Assembly: GCA_046318415.1 (NCBI GenBank)
Contig: JBKCUK010000008.1
Location: forward strand, 62,001-126,000
Origin: JBKCUK01 sp046318415
GTDB lineage: Bacteria; Pseudomonadota; Alphaproteobacteria; Caedimonadales; Caedimonadaceae
Length of the DNA stretch: 64,000 nt
Direction: 5' to 3'
Made by a program: the position numbers and the translations under genes. Of this stretch, positions 7,442-16,021 are shown in pieces. Under the pieces are notes generated by a model that saw nothing but the letters and a program-made list of their open reading frames with translations, did not search any database and had not been told where the DNA came from. The first letter of the stretch is position 1. Each line of letters opens with the position of its first letter.

Positions 7442-9532
7442 CTAGTAATAAACAAAGGAAAGCGCCTGCTCGATCAGGCTCTCGATATTGTCCTGCATAC
7501 CCCAGGCGACCTCGGTCATATCGCCGGTGCGATACTCACGATAGATGGAGCCCAATTTGTTGAGTATTATGGCTGTGTTGTTGTAAGGGGCATACCAATC
7601 GCGGTATTTTTCCTGGAGTTCAGCGATATTTGCGAATTTTTCCCCACCCTTCATAAAGTCAACAACGGATTGCTTGTTGGTGTCGTACTTTCGAGGTGTG
7701 ATAAGATACATCACCGATTTGCGAGACTCGCTGGTATTTTCTTGTGAGAAGAAGTACTGAATGAAAGGAATATCCTTAAGGATCGGGAAACCCTCGTTAT
7801 TGTTGGTATCGATTTTTTCAAAGATTCCGCCCAGCATCATGGTCTCGCCCAGCTTCATTTTGACGCTGGTGCGCACCTTGGAAAGCCCAAAGTTCACAAA
7901 GGTTTTCGTTGCATCCTTGGCCAATTCACTGGCGTCCACCAAGCTGCCGTAAATCTCTACATCAAGGGTAACGCTATCGCCCTCAAGGGCGGTTGGGGTG
8001 ACGGCAAGGGTTACGCCGACGGGCGTTTTGGTGACCGTACCGCCACCAACTGTGCCGCTTAATCCCAAGGCAAGTTCGTTTCCAGAAAAGAATTTGGCTG
8101 CCTTACCTACTGAAGCAACCAGGGAGGGACGTCCCAGCACCTCAACGTATTCACGCCGGGCGTTGGCAATCTTCAAGCTATAGGTGAACGAGCCAAAGGA
8201 GACACCTTGGGTAAACAAATGGGATACCGATAGGCGATTGCCGCCAGCGGTAATACTTGAATTATCGAAGGGAATCTGGCTTCCAGCCCCATTGACCTGT
8301 GCTGGAAATACGGCGCCTGAGCTGATATCGGCTGCACTGGTCGGAATGGTGGGGTACGAACGTTGAATGGTGCCATCTGGAAGGGTGGTTTCGATGGGCG
8401 AGTCCACAATTTTACGGCCGCGACCATGACCTCTCGCATAGTAATGCGTCCCTGGGGCCAGGGTTACCGTTAAGTTGTTGAGAATATTATTTCCCTTTTG
8501 GGTGGTGCCGGTTTCGCTGACGCGCATGACGATGGCATCCACAACAACCACTTCGCCAGTCCCAGGAGAAGCGCCATCGGGCGCTGCAGCTGCTTCTGGC
8601 TGGGCCTGATCACCGCTGGTGCCATTTTGGCCATCGGTTTGGCCAGGCTCGGGATCGGCTGCTGCTACGTCCTCAGGCGCTGTCACTTGCGCGATCACAA
8701 TTTTGCCGCGTTCGTGGAGAGACTTCCAATCATTGAGGCGATTTTCTAACCCTCTTGATTTGAAATCATCCTGAATGAGTTCGGCATATTTTTGAAAGTG
8801 GGCGCTGGCTTTTTCACCTTCGCCGAAGGCTGCAGCAATCAGGGCTGCAGCACGTTGCACCTCTGCGCGCCCCGGCGCCTTTACAAGGGCCTGATCAATC
8901 ATCACCCGGGCATTTTTTAGATCACCCCGCTGATAGGAGGCCCGCGCCATCTCGTAGAGCGCATCCACGTTTCCAGGTTGCAGCAACAGAGCATTAGCGA
9001 ATTGATCTTGGGCGGCTGCAAACTCACGACGGGCCATCTTCACGCGGCCTAATTGTAGGGCGGCAAGGGCGTTGCTTGGATCGAATTTTAATGCTTGTTG
9101 ATAGCCCGCCTCCGCCAGATCGTATTTTGCAGGATCTCCCTGTTCGGCTTGCAAATGATAGGCAAGACCATTGAGGTAATGGAGCCACGGATTGGCAGGG
9201 TCTTCACCTAAGGACAGATTGAATTTGCGCGAAGCTGTTGCGGCATCGCCGGCCAGAAGGGCATCAATTCCCGCCACCATCCCTGACTTCGTCAAGTCGT
9301 TGGATTTGATTTTTTCAATGGCCTGACGCCAGTTGACGCGGGGCTGGGACATGTCCGACGTCGTGTGCGGTTTGGTATCTTGGGTGCAGGCGGCAAGGGT
9401 GATCACGGTAATGGCTGCAAAGGCTTTGCCGGCGGCCTTTAATGCTTTCGGGCTTTTTTGGGGGAGGCGTGGCTGTGTCGGCAAAACCCTAAAAACTGGC
9501 TTTTTGATGCTTGGCTTTGCCCCTGAACCCAT
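7442..9532 (-). CDS. TPR-containing secretin (type II/IV pilus-type outer-membrane channel) lipoprotein
   Basis: The 696-residue protein has three parts. First is a lipoprotein signal ending in LAAC (Cys at about residue 49, after an unusually long basic leader). Next come tetratricopeptide repeats at about 80-270 (for example GYQQALKFDPSNALAALQLG and ALLLQPGNVDALYEMA). Last is a C-terminal secretin domain at about 400-640, including GVTLAVTPTALEGDSVTLDV and the signature FPILKDIPFIQYFFS, followed by VMYLITPRK. Secretins form outer-membrane rings for type II secretion, type IV pili, Tad pili or type III secretion. Linker residues about 295-335 are Ala/Gly/Pro-rich. No other secretion-machine genes adjoin it; a stand-alone prepilin peptidase lies at 26.2 kb. 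It could belong to a Tad/T4P system encoded elsewhere. Confidence 0.85.
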   Translation of the reverse strand: MGSGAKPSIKKPVFRVLPTQPRLPQKSPKALKAAGKAFAAITVITLAACTQDTKPHTTSDMSQPRVNWRQAIEKIKSNDLTKSGMVAGIDALLAGDAATASRKFNLSLGEDPANPWLHYLNGLAYHLQAEQGDPAKYDLAEAGYQQALKFDPSNALAALQLGRVKMARREFAAAQDQFANALLLQPGNVDALYEMARASYQRGDLKNARVMIDQALVKAPGRAEVQRAAALIAAAFGEGEKASAHFQKYAELIQDDFKSRGLENRLNDWKSLHERGKIVIAQVTAPEDVAAADPEPGQTDGQNGTSGDQAQPEAAAAPDGASPGTGEVVVVDAIVMRVSETGTTQKGNNILNNLTVTLAPGTHYYARGHGRGRKIVDSPIETTLPDGTIQRSYPTIPTSAADISSGAVFPAQVNGAGSQIPFDNSSITAGGNRLSVSHLFTQGVSFGSFTYSLKIANARREYVEVLGRPSLVASVGKAAKFFSGNELALGLSGTVGGGTVTKTPVGVTLAVTPTALEGDSVTLDVEIYGSLVDASELAKDATKTFVNFGLSKVRTSVKMKLGETMMLGGIFEKIDTNNNEGFPILKDIPFIQYFFSQENTSESRKSVMYLITPRKYDTNKQSVVDFMKGGEKFANIAELQEKYRDWYAPYNNTAIILNKLGSIYREYRTGDMTEVAWGMQDNIESLIEQALSFVYY

Positions 9533-9749
9533 TCTGTACTCCCATTAAATTTAGTTATTTTTATATTAATTTCTTCTCAAAATCGAAGAAAGTAAAGCAC
9601 GATTTAAATCGCATGAAGGTGTGCTTCGCTTGTCGGGGGTGGGATGACTTTGTTGATTATGTTGGATGTGGTGGTCTCAGGATTTGAGATCATTGCACCC
9701 TCTTGAGACTTTGGTCCAAGACTGTTTCAGTAAGGGTTTATCTCCTTTT

Positions 9750-11132
9750 TTAAAACATCCAGAAAAAGTCGACGCCGCGATCTTCACAAAAGTCGATGAT
9801 GTCTGCCTTGGTCTCGTCATCCAGGCCGCTGCATGCCTCAAAGAAGCCGTCGCCAATCTTGTCCACATTAAGGAGGGGTCTGAGGTCAACGAAGCTCAGC
9901 TTTTTGCACCCTTGCATGAAGTAGCTTCCTATTGTGGTGACCCTTTGGAGGGGTGCAAAATCCACGGAAGTTAAGCCCGTGCATCCCTCAAGAAAATGGC
10001 CCTTCAGTGTCGTTAAACGCCACAACGGTTCAAGATCTACGGTTTCAAACGCTCTGCATTCATAAAGAAAATGACTACCGAGTTGCCGTAACGGCATTGC
10101 AGAGATATCGAGTTTAGTCATGGACGTGCACGCGCCAAGGAAATGTGATCCAATCACGCTGACGCTCTGAAAGCCCCAAAAGGCGAGGGATGTCAGTTTC
10201 TTATGCCCCGTAAGGAATTGATCACCTATGCGTTTGACGTGTCCATCGGTATCGCACAAGGTCAGGTGTTTCACGTTGTTTGGGATGTACCAGCTGTCTT
10301 CCCAGTCAAAACACTTCATTTTTGTGTACAGCGTGCTCTCTCGCACATGGGGACCACGTCCCACAAGAAACAGCAGGTGATGCTCAGGTTGGCGGCTTAA
10401 GATGTGCTCTAGGAGTTGTTTAGAGTCGCGATCCTCCAATTCCGCATCACTCACCACAATCGTGTGAGGCTTTGATTGAAGGATATTCACATCATAGTCA
10501 TGTAAGAGGTTCATAAAGGGCCGGGAATCTGTTTTTTGGATAAGCGTTCGCAGTAGCCCTTGAGCATGTTGATTAAAAAAATTTGCGAGGCCTTTTTGGG
10601 ATTGATGACGATGCACATAGAGGCGAATGTCCAGAACGGCCAGCAAATAATCGATTGCATAGTGCAAATGGAACTGGGGAAGGTCATTGCCAAATGCTGC
10701 ATGGTAAAGGGGTTTTAATGCCTCTAAGTGCTGCTGCAAATCTTCTCGTCGAGTGACTTTGTAGGTGTTCGGTATGAAAGCGCACAGTTCTGAGTTCAAC
10801 GGCACGGCAACGTAACAGTTCTGGTACATCAGCGGGGCCAATCCCAAATGAATGCGGGGAATGGGCAGTCCTTGAAGCTTTTGCTGTGCAGACCTCAAAT
10901 GAAGATTGTAGGTCATCTCGCCTACGAGGGTGCTGACTTCCTTTTTGATGAGGTTTCTTTTGCTTTTGGCGGTGATCTCCATCTGCCCCAGTGTTTTGAG
11001 CGGTACATGCCTTATCACCTCCTTGAGCGCATCATCGGGTAACTCGAGAAAAACCTGGCCACTGCCCCATACGGGATGCCCAACGCATAGGCTCATGAGA
11101 ATAAAAAGCCACCCATACCACTTTGCGTTCAT
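9750..11132 (-). CDS. Secreted F-box-like / BspA-type leucine-rich repeat protein (paralog of 12076..13254)
   Basis: 460 residues. An N-terminal signal peptide (WLFILMSLCVGHPVWGSG) is followed by an F-box-like motif (LELPDDALKEVIRHVPLKTL, about residues 29-48). A middle domain of about 220 residues is shared with the paralog at 12076..13254; matching segments are CYVAVPLNSELCAFIP, AIDYLLAVLDIRLYVHR and PHTIVVSDAEL. About six 24-25-residue repeats of the form IGSHFLxxCxxLxxVDLxPLxxV complete the C-terminus, as in BspA/LRR_5 proteins. F-box domains recruit SCF ubiquitin ligases in eukaryotes, and bacterial F-box effectors are known from amoeba-associated bacteria (established). An effector role here is inference. 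The signal peptide implies Sec export to at least the periplasm. Confidence 0.75.
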   Translation of the reverse strand: MNAKWYGWLFILMSLCVGHPVWGSGQVFLELPDDALKEVIRHVPLKTLGQMEITAKSKRNLIKKEVSTLVGEMTYNLHLRSAQQKLQGLPIPRIHLGLAPLMYQNCYVAVPLNSELCAFIPNTYKVTRREDLQQHLEALKPLYHAAFGNDLPQFHLHYAIDYLLAVLDIRLYVHRHQSQKGLANFFNQHAQGLLRTLIQKTDSRPFMNLLHDYDVNILQSKPHTIVVSDAELEDRDSKQLLEHILSRQPEHHLLFLVGRGPHVRESTLYTKMKCFDWEDSWYIPNNVKHLTLCDTDGHVKRIGDQFLTGHKKLTSLAFWGFQSVSVIGSHFLGACTSMTKLDISAMPLRQLGSHFLYECRAFETVDLEPLWRLTTLKGHFLEGCTGLTSVDFAPLQRVTTIGSYFMQGCKKLSFVDLRPLLNVDKIGDGFFEACSGLDDETKADIIDFCEDRGVDFFWMF

Positions 11133-11147
11133 GTTGGCTCTTTTGCA

Positions 11148-11474
11148 TTAAGGTTCAAGACGTTCGGTCGCAAGGGGGCCAGGAGAAGGGGCAGGCGCAG
11201 TCTTTCTGGCCTGGGCCGTGTCGGCCATGAGATCAACCTCTGGTTTATAGAATGATTCTAAACGATTATGCTCGCGCTGGGGCAGGGGGCGATCGTAGCA
11301 ATCATTATCTCCAAGGGTGCGATAGCAATAAAGAGACTGGGGCTGGTAGGGCTCTTCAAACCTGCGGGCATAGCCATCGCGCACAATCCCCTCACTGGTG
11401 CGATTGGTCCAATGAAAACATCCCTGCAGTGGTGCGGTCATCAGCAGAATACCCACCCATTTTACGTGTTTCAT
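11148..11474 (-). CDS. Small hypothetical lipoprotein
   Basis: 108 residues beginning at ATG 11472-11474, preceded by the ribosome binding site AAAGGGAG; an in-frame upstream ATG lacks one. The N-terminus is a lipoprotein signal (VGILLMTAPLQGC, Cys at about residue 19). The mature part is polar, with aromatic and proline residues and a Pro/Ala-rich end. No family is recognised. It ends 16 bp before the start of the F-box-like/LRR gene on the same strand, so the two may be co-transcribed, and the lipoprotein could assist export or anchoring of that protein (speculative). Confidence 0.65.
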   Translation of the reverse strand: MKHVKWVGILLMTAPLQGCFHWTNRTSEGIVRDGYARRFEEPYQPQSLYCYRTLGDNDCYDRPLPQREHNRLESFYKPEVDLMADTAQARKTAPAPSPGPLATERLEP

Positions 11475-11614
11475 GTTGGCTCCCTTTGTTTTTATTGTGT
11501 CTTCATGCAAGGGGTATGCCAATCCCAATTCCTGAGCCCTAGTAACTCTGTTGAAGTCGCTGTCTTAGTCATCGCGCACAGCGCACCACCCCGTTATCAT
11601 ACGCACCCCCAACC

Positions 11615-11771
11615 CGTCATCGCGAGCGAGGCTGCCGAGCGTGGCGATCCACGCTGCGTGTTCCCTGTCATCCCCGCGCAGGCGGGGATCCAGGCTGTTT
11701 TTATCTCTCTGGTGCAGCGGTAACCCCAAAGCACATGGATTGCCACGTCGCTGACGCTCCTCGCAATGACG
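11615..11771. repeat. Interspersed composite repeat with inverted ends, copy 1
   Basis: About 157 bp. The left end (CGTCATCGCGAGCGAGG, then GTGGCGATCCA) and the right end (complement CGTCATTGCGAGGAGCG, then GTGGCAATCCA) form imperfect terminal inverted repeats of about 36 bp. An internal palindrome, CCCCGCGCAGGCGGGG, sits at 11672-11687. It is tandem with copy 2 at 11839-11996, and a partial copy ends the window. Such repeats are intergenic, transposase-less elements resembling MITEs or REP-type repeats. The open reading frames across it are not genes. Confidence 0.8.
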
Positions 11772-11838
11772 ACTGAGACACACCAAAGAAGCGCGCCCAT
11801 ACGCAACCTCGTCATCGCACACGCACCAGCCCCACCGC

Positions 11839-11996
11839 CGTCATCGCGAGCGAGGGACGAGCGCGGCGATCCACGCTGCGTGTTCCCTGTCATCCCCGCG
11901 CAGGCGGGGATCCAGGCTGTTTTATAGTGCCTGGTGCAGCAGTGACGCCAAAGAACATGGATTGCCACGTCGGCCAATGGCCTCCTCGCAATGACG
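11839..11996. repeat. Interspersed composite repeat with inverted ends, copy 2
   Basis: The second tandem copy, about 158 bp, has the same organisation as copy 1: left end CGTCATCGCGAGCGAGGG, palindrome CCCCGCGCAGGCGGGG at 11894-11909, and right end reading CCTCCTCGCAATGACG. It shares long identical stretches with copy 1 but differs in the loops and by short indels. The 67 bp between the copies are not repeated. It lies directly upstream of the F-box-like/LRR gene at 12076. Confidence 0.8.
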
Positions 11997-12075
11997 ACTT
12001 GACTTATCCCTGAATCATAAGGCGTTAATCCAATATCAAATGTCCTCGATTATGGTTTGTTTACAAGGCTTCATC

Positions 12076-13254
12076 ATGGGAATATCTCACATCACATGTA
12101 CCCTGGCCTTGGTCTCCTTGTTAGGATCTTCCCTATCCGCCCTGAAGGCAACGGAATTGACGGGGTTTAAGGATCTTCCGGAGGATGCCTTACTTGGCAT
12201 CATGCGCTTTCTTCCTGACCGGGATATCGGTGCCATGGCAATGACCTCAAGGGCGCCCTGTGGGGTTTCTCATGGGGCATTATTTTTAATGATTGCAGAG
12301 ATGACCCTTAATCGGGGAGGAAAAGAAAATACCCAGCGCCTGCAATCCTTGCCCAAGTCCAGAGTTCAGGACGTATTACGTCAAATCGCCGAAAATGAGT
12401 GCTATGTTGTGGTGCCGATGAACTCAGACCTTTGCACCATGATGCCAGCGACGCTGAAACTGGCTGACCTTGAGGATTGGCATCAAAATCTAGCCATCGC
12501 CATGCCGTTGTACGAGGCTGCTTTTGGCCAAGACTTCCCAGAAGCCCATGTGGATCTGGCACTGCAGCACCTGTTGGCGGTGTTGGATACCCGCATTTAT
12601 GTCCAGCGCAATAACGTCAATGAGAGTTTCGCGCGGTTTGCCGCCAAGCAATCTAAGAATCTAAGTCAAAGTCTGCACAATCAACGGCAAGTACGACCTT
12701 TCATAAATTTATTGCATGGCAACGTGGATGGAACTCTTTTGGCCGCGCAGGCCCACACCATCGTCCTCAGCGATGCCGAACTGGCCCAGCCAGAAACAAA
12801 ACAAAAATTCGAGCAACTCCTTGCCTCACAAACCGTAGATCTCTCTCATCACGTCATGCTCAGCGTGGGGAATAATCCTCAATTGCTCCAAGCGGGTGCC
12901 CTGTTTCTACGGGGTGACAGCCTACCAACGCAGGTGCGCTATCTGACGGTGACCAATCCAGCGGCTAATGTGACGGGTATTGGAGTTGGGTTTCTTGAAA
13001 AACCTTTTTTGGCATCAAATAATGATCTGTTGACCAAGTTGCGCATTACAGGATTTCAGAGCGTCACCTGGATCGGATCATATTTCCTCTACTATTGCCA
13101 TGGTTTGACTCGCGTGGATCTTTCTGGACTTCCCAACGTCAAAAGAATTACCCCTCCCTTCCTTACGAACTGCACCGCTCTCACCCCCGAGACACAACAG
13201 CACATCCGTGCTTTTTGTATAGAGCATGGCTTGGAGTGGAAAATAGCTCTCTGA
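12076..13254 (+). CDS. Secreted F-box-like / LRR protein (paralog of 9750..11132)
   Basis: 392 residues from ATG 12076; ATGs at 12040 and 12052 are also in frame, but starting at 12076 gives a clean signal peptide (TLALVSLLGSSLSALKA). An F-box-like motif follows (LPEDALLGIMRFLPDRDIG, about residues 34-52). The middle domain matches the paralog closely (CYVVVPMNSDLCTMMP, LLAVLDTRIYVQR, AHTIVLSDAEL). Only two or three LRR_5-type repeats remain at the C-terminus (GFQSVTWIGSYFLYYCHGL), so it is shorter than its relative. It is divergent from the paralog, with the tandem repeats between them, suggesting an old duplication. The role is probably that of a host-directed effector (inference). Confidence 0.75.
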   Translation: MGISHITCTLALVSLLGSSLSALKATELTGFKDLPEDALLGIMRFLPDRDIGAMAMTSRAPCGVSHGALFLMIAEMTLNRGGKENTQRLQSLPKSRVQDVLRQIAENECYVVVPMNSDLCTMMPATLKLADLEDWHQNLAIAMPLYEAAFGQDFPEAHVDLALQHLLAVLDTRIYVQRNNVNESFARFAAKQSKNLSQSLHNQRQVRPFINLLHGNVDGTLLAAQAHTIVLSDAELAQPETKQKFEQLLASQTVDLSHHVMLSVGNNPQLLQAGALFLRGDSLPTQVRYLTVTNPAANVTGIGVGFLEKPFLASNNDLLTKLRITGFQSVTWIGSYFLYYCHGLTRVDLSGLPNVKRITPPFLTNCTALTPETQQHIRAFCIEHGLEWKIAL

Positions 13255-13321
13255 CCCCATTGGGGAGTAAAATTAACAAGTTCCGGTTTACCGTTGCTTC
13301 GCTTTGGGTGGGGTGGGCGCC

Positions 13322-13352
13322 AAAAAAAGACAGCCACCGTGAGCGGTGGCTG
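13322..13352 (-). terminator. Rho-independent terminator
   Basis: On the minus strand an AGCCACCGC/GCGGTGGCT-type stem with a short loop is followed by a run of seven T (AAAAAAA at 13321-13327 on the plus strand). It sits just downstream of the gene ending at 13394 and closes the two-gene minus-strand operon. Confidence 0.8.
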
Positions 13353-13393
13353 CTTCGAACTGCGGATACATTTTAGGGATCAATCGGTCTGGT

Positions 13394-13894
13394 TTAGGGT
13401 TTTGCGTACTTGACCTTGCCGTCATTCGGTCCCTTAGGAAACGGGCTTGAGGCAACCGACGGGGCAGGGGCTTCACCTAAAAGTTGCGCCTCGCTGGTGA
13501 CTCCAGAATGTTCAACGGCAGGAACCTGCATCACGGGCGCATGGGTGTCTGCCTCGGATGCTGCGGGATAGGCTGAAGGTGTGCCAGAAGCGGAACCCGG
13601 CATGCCTTGGGCACGGGACAGTGCCGCTTGATAGGCCTGGAGATTTTTTTCTGCCTCTCTGACTTTGTGGGCCAGATCACTGAGCTGTTCGCACTGCTCG
13701 GAGGCCTGACCTAAGGCTAGAGAAAAGTCCTTGTGCTGAGACAGGGCAACCTGACCGCGCTGGGCCCAAATAGCAGCTACCTGAGCTTTGCACGCCTCGC
13801 CTGCTGTGATCACGTCAGCAGGTGCGGCTGCCACAGGGGCAGCAGCCAGGGTAATAATCAGGGGGAGAGCTAAGCCTTTATTCTTCTTCCGCAT
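13394..13894 (-). CDS. Hypothetical periplasmic protein
   Basis: 166 residues from ATG 13892-13894, chosen because the preceding in-frame ATG would remove the signal peptide from the N-terminus. A signal peptide (LALPLIITLAAAPVAAAPA) is followed by a helical, Gln/Glu-rich segment (about residues 25-95) that may be coiled coil. The tail is Ala/Pro/Ser-rich and of low complexity. No family is recognised. Its start overlaps the end of the zinc-ribbon gene by 17 bp, so the two are translationally linked, and a strong terminator follows. Confidence 0.6.
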   Translation of the reverse strand: MRKKNKGLALPLIITLAAAPVAAAPADVITAGEACKAQVAAIWAQRGQVALSQHKDFSLALGQASEQCEQLSDLAHKVREAEKNLQAYQAALSRAQGMPGSASGTPSAYPAASEADTHAPVMQVPAVEHSGVTSEAQLLGEAPAPSVASSPFPKGPNDGKVKYAKP

Positions 13895-14207
13895 TTGGGC
13901 GCTCCAGCACATCGGCAACATCCTCTTCTTCGAGTGTATCTGCCTCTAAGATATCGTCATCGACCAAAACGTCACTCTCGTGGGCCAATTCATCATCCAA
14001 GATTGGCATCTCGTTCTCACGAGCAGCCTTATCGGCTTTTTTACGTTCTCTTTTCGCCACAGAGCCCAGGGTACGTGACTTGCTGAGGTAATCGGCAAGA
14101 CTCATGGTTGTTTCACACTTTGGACATGTGAAGGGATCCTTTTGCAAATCATAAAAGTGGGCGCCACATTTTTTGCAAAAGCGTTTTTGTCCCCAAGAAG
14201 CTTTCAT
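13878..14207 (-). CDS. FYDLN-type zinc-ribbon protein (TIGR02300 family)
   Basis: A 109-residue protein of a small family common in Alphaproteobacteria. The N-terminus has a four-cysteine zinc ribbon (C11-x2-C14 and C28-x2-C31) with the family's FYDL motif at residues 18-21 between the pairs. The C-terminal half is extremely acidic (runs of Glu and Asp), as in relatives. The molecular function of the family is not established. It is divergent from cmk, which is a frequent neighbourhood for this family. Confidence 0.85.
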   Translation of the reverse strand: MKASWGQKRFCKKCGAHFYDLQKDPFTCPKCETTMSLADYLSKSRTLGSVAKRERKKADKAARENEMPILDDELAHESDVLVDDDILEADTLEEEDVADVLERPNAEEE

Positions 14208-14350
14208 GTTGATTTAACTCCTATCCTATCCTTGAAAATCTGGTCATACTCACATTCGGCTTGCCATGGGTTGTGCAGCGTGTAAAGCACTAATTTTAAG
14301 ATCATGGCGTAAGTAGCTGTAAAAAAGTAAACTTGTGAGAAGGATTGCAG

Positions 14351-15040
14351 ATGTCTCAGGCCAGTTTTGTGATTGCCATCGATGGTCTTGCTGCAAGCGG
14401 TAAAGGCACCCTGTCAGCGCGGTTGGCGCGTCATTATGATTTTGCAATGCTGGATACGGGCTTATTGTACCGCTGGGTCGGTTGGAAAGTTTTGCAGGCC
14501 GGTTTTTCAGCTTCTCAGGCCGACGAGGCGGCGTTAATCGCTGCCCAGGTGAATGTTGAAGAGTTTAGCAACTCGGCCCTGCGTACCGATCAAGTAGCCG
14601 CCCAGGCCTCGCAAGTCGCGGTGCATCCGCAAGTTCGTCAGGCTTTGCTTGACTTTCAGCGCAGCTTTGCCGCCAACCCTCCTGGCGGTAAAAAAGGCGC
14701 GATTTTAGATGGCCGAGACATTGGTACGGTCATTTGTCCAGATGCACCCTGCAAAATATTTGTCACCGCCACCCTGGAAGAACGGGCGAAACGACGCGCA
14801 AAAGAGTTATTACAGCAGGGTCAAATCACCACCTTTCATGCTGTCTACGAAGATATGCTGGCCCGCGATTCCCGAGACGCCAAGCGCAATACATCACCAA
14901 CGGTTGCGGCTGCAAATGCGTTGGTTCTTGATACAACCTACTTAGGCGCGGATGAGGTGTTCGAGCTCGCCTGCCGATATGTGGACGAGCGATGGCAAGT
15001 ACACCTTGGACATGGGGCGGAGCCTTTTCAGGCGCCCTAA
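14351..15040 (+). CDS. cmk: Cytidylate kinase
   Basis: Phosphorylates CMP and dCMP to the diphosphates using ATP, in pyrimidine nucleotide salvage and supply. The protein has a P-loop near the N-terminus (DGLAASGKGTLS, about residues 11-22), the substrate-binding MLDTGLLYRWVG segment, and the conserved DGRDIGTVICPDAP motif of CMP kinases. At 229 residues it has normal size. ATG 14351 is preferred to the TTG two codons upstream because the ribosome binding site AGAAGGA is correctly spaced from it. Confidence 0.95.
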   Translation: MSQASFVIAIDGLAASGKGTLSARLARHYDFAMLDTGLLYRWVGWKVLQAGFSASQADEAALIAAQVNVEEFSNSALRTDQVAAQASQVAVHPQVRQALLDFQRSFAANPPGGKKGAILDGRDIGTVICPDAPCKIFVTATLEERAKRRAKELLQQGQITTFHAVYEDMLARDSRDAKRNTSPTVAAANALVLDTTYLGADEVFELACRYVDERWQVHLGHGAEPFQAP

Positions 15041-15139
15041 AGGGGGCTGATGCATTCCCCGCGTGGAGTGGGGAAGACAACGGGTATTCATTTGTGGTAT
15101 GTGAAGAAACGTAAGATCTAAGCGAAGGACGAGGATTTG

Positions 15140-16003
15140 ATGGCGCAACAAAATATGGCGTGGAGAATTTTAGGTCTGGTGTGTGCTCTTGGTATGAGCG
15201 GCTGTTCGGATAAGGAAGATCCCTACAAAGAGCGCCCAGCAGAAGAGCTGTATCAAGAAGGTATGCAAAGCCTTAAAGATAAGAAGTTTGAAAAGGCGGC
15301 AAAAGCATTTGATGAAGTTGAGCGTCAGCACCCCTATTCAAAATGGGCTCCTAAAGCCCAGCTGATGGCAGGGTATGCCTATTATGAAGGTCAGCAGTAC
15401 GAAAAAGCCATCGCCGCGATGGAGTCGTTTGTGCAGCTGCATCCAGCCCACCAAGACGTTCCCTATGCCCTTTACATGCAAGGCATGTGCTATTACGAGC
15501 AAATCTCGCCCGTCGAGCGGGATCAAAAGATCACCGAGATGGCGCTGAGCGTATTCGAGGATCTGGTGCGCCGCTTTCCTGAGGCTTCCTATTCAAAGGA
15601 TGCGCGCTTTAAGATTGATTTGCTGCGCGACAATTTGGCGGGTAAAGAGATGGATGTGGGCCGCTATTACCAAAAGCGTGGCTCTTACCTATCGGCCATG
15701 AATCGGTTCCGAGTTGTAGTGGAAAAATTCCAGACCACCCAGCATGTGGGGGAGGCGCTGTATCGCCTTGTCGAGGTCTATCTGGCCCTTGGGATGCGCG
15801 CCGAAGCCCAGGCAACAGCAGCGGTCCTAGGCCATAACTTTCCCGGCTCCGACTGGTACCAGGATGCGTATGGTCTCTTGAAAAACGCAGATATGGGAGA
15901 GCAACAAGCCCAGTCCTCCTCATGGATCAGCAAGATTTGGCCCATGGGCAGCAAAGAAGAAGGGCAAGGGCCAGCGCCAGCCGCGCCAACTCCCCAAAAC
16001 TAG
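15140..16003 (+). CDS. bamD: Outer-membrane assembly lipoprotein BamD
   Basis: BamD is the essential lipoprotein partner of BamA in the machine that inserts beta-barrel proteins into the outer membrane. The 287-residue product starts at ATG 15140 (GAAGGACGAGG upstream) and has a lipobox ending at Cys22 (LGMSGC). Tetratricopeptide-like repeats follow, including ELYQEGMQSLKDKKFEKAAK, FDEVERQHPYSKWAPKAQLM and AYYEGQQYEKAIAAM, which are characteristic of the YfiO/ComL family. The last 35 residues are low-complexity Pro/Ala/Gln. The recN start follows 19 bp later. Confidence 0.93.
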   Translation: MAQQNMAWRILGLVCALGMSGCSDKEDPYKERPAEELYQEGMQSLKDKKFEKAAKAFDEVERQHPYSKWAPKAQLMAGYAYYEGQQYEKAIAAMESFVQLHPAHQDVPYALYMQGMCYYEQISPVERDQKITEMALSVFEDLVRRFPEASYSKDARFKIDLLRDNLAGKEMDVGRYYQKRGSYLSAMNRFRVVVEKFQTTQHVGEALYRLVEVYLALGMRAEAQATAAVLGHNFPGSDWYQDAYGLLKNADMGEQQAQSSSWISKIWPMGSKEEGQGPAPAAPTPQN

Positions 16004-16021
16004 GGCTCAAAGGGGCTGGGC

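Noticed and set aside
11565..11977. Two open frames on the minus strand across the 11.6-12.0 kb repeats, giving similar peptides with CEERQRRGNP or IPACAGMTG-like segments.
   Set aside because: They arise from the interspersed repeat itself and have no ribosome binding site or conserved length. Such peptides are a known annotation artefact of repeats of this type.
11615..11996. A CRISPR-like tandem arrangement.
   Set aside because: Only two long units with inverted ends, no short regular spacers and no cas genes in the window.
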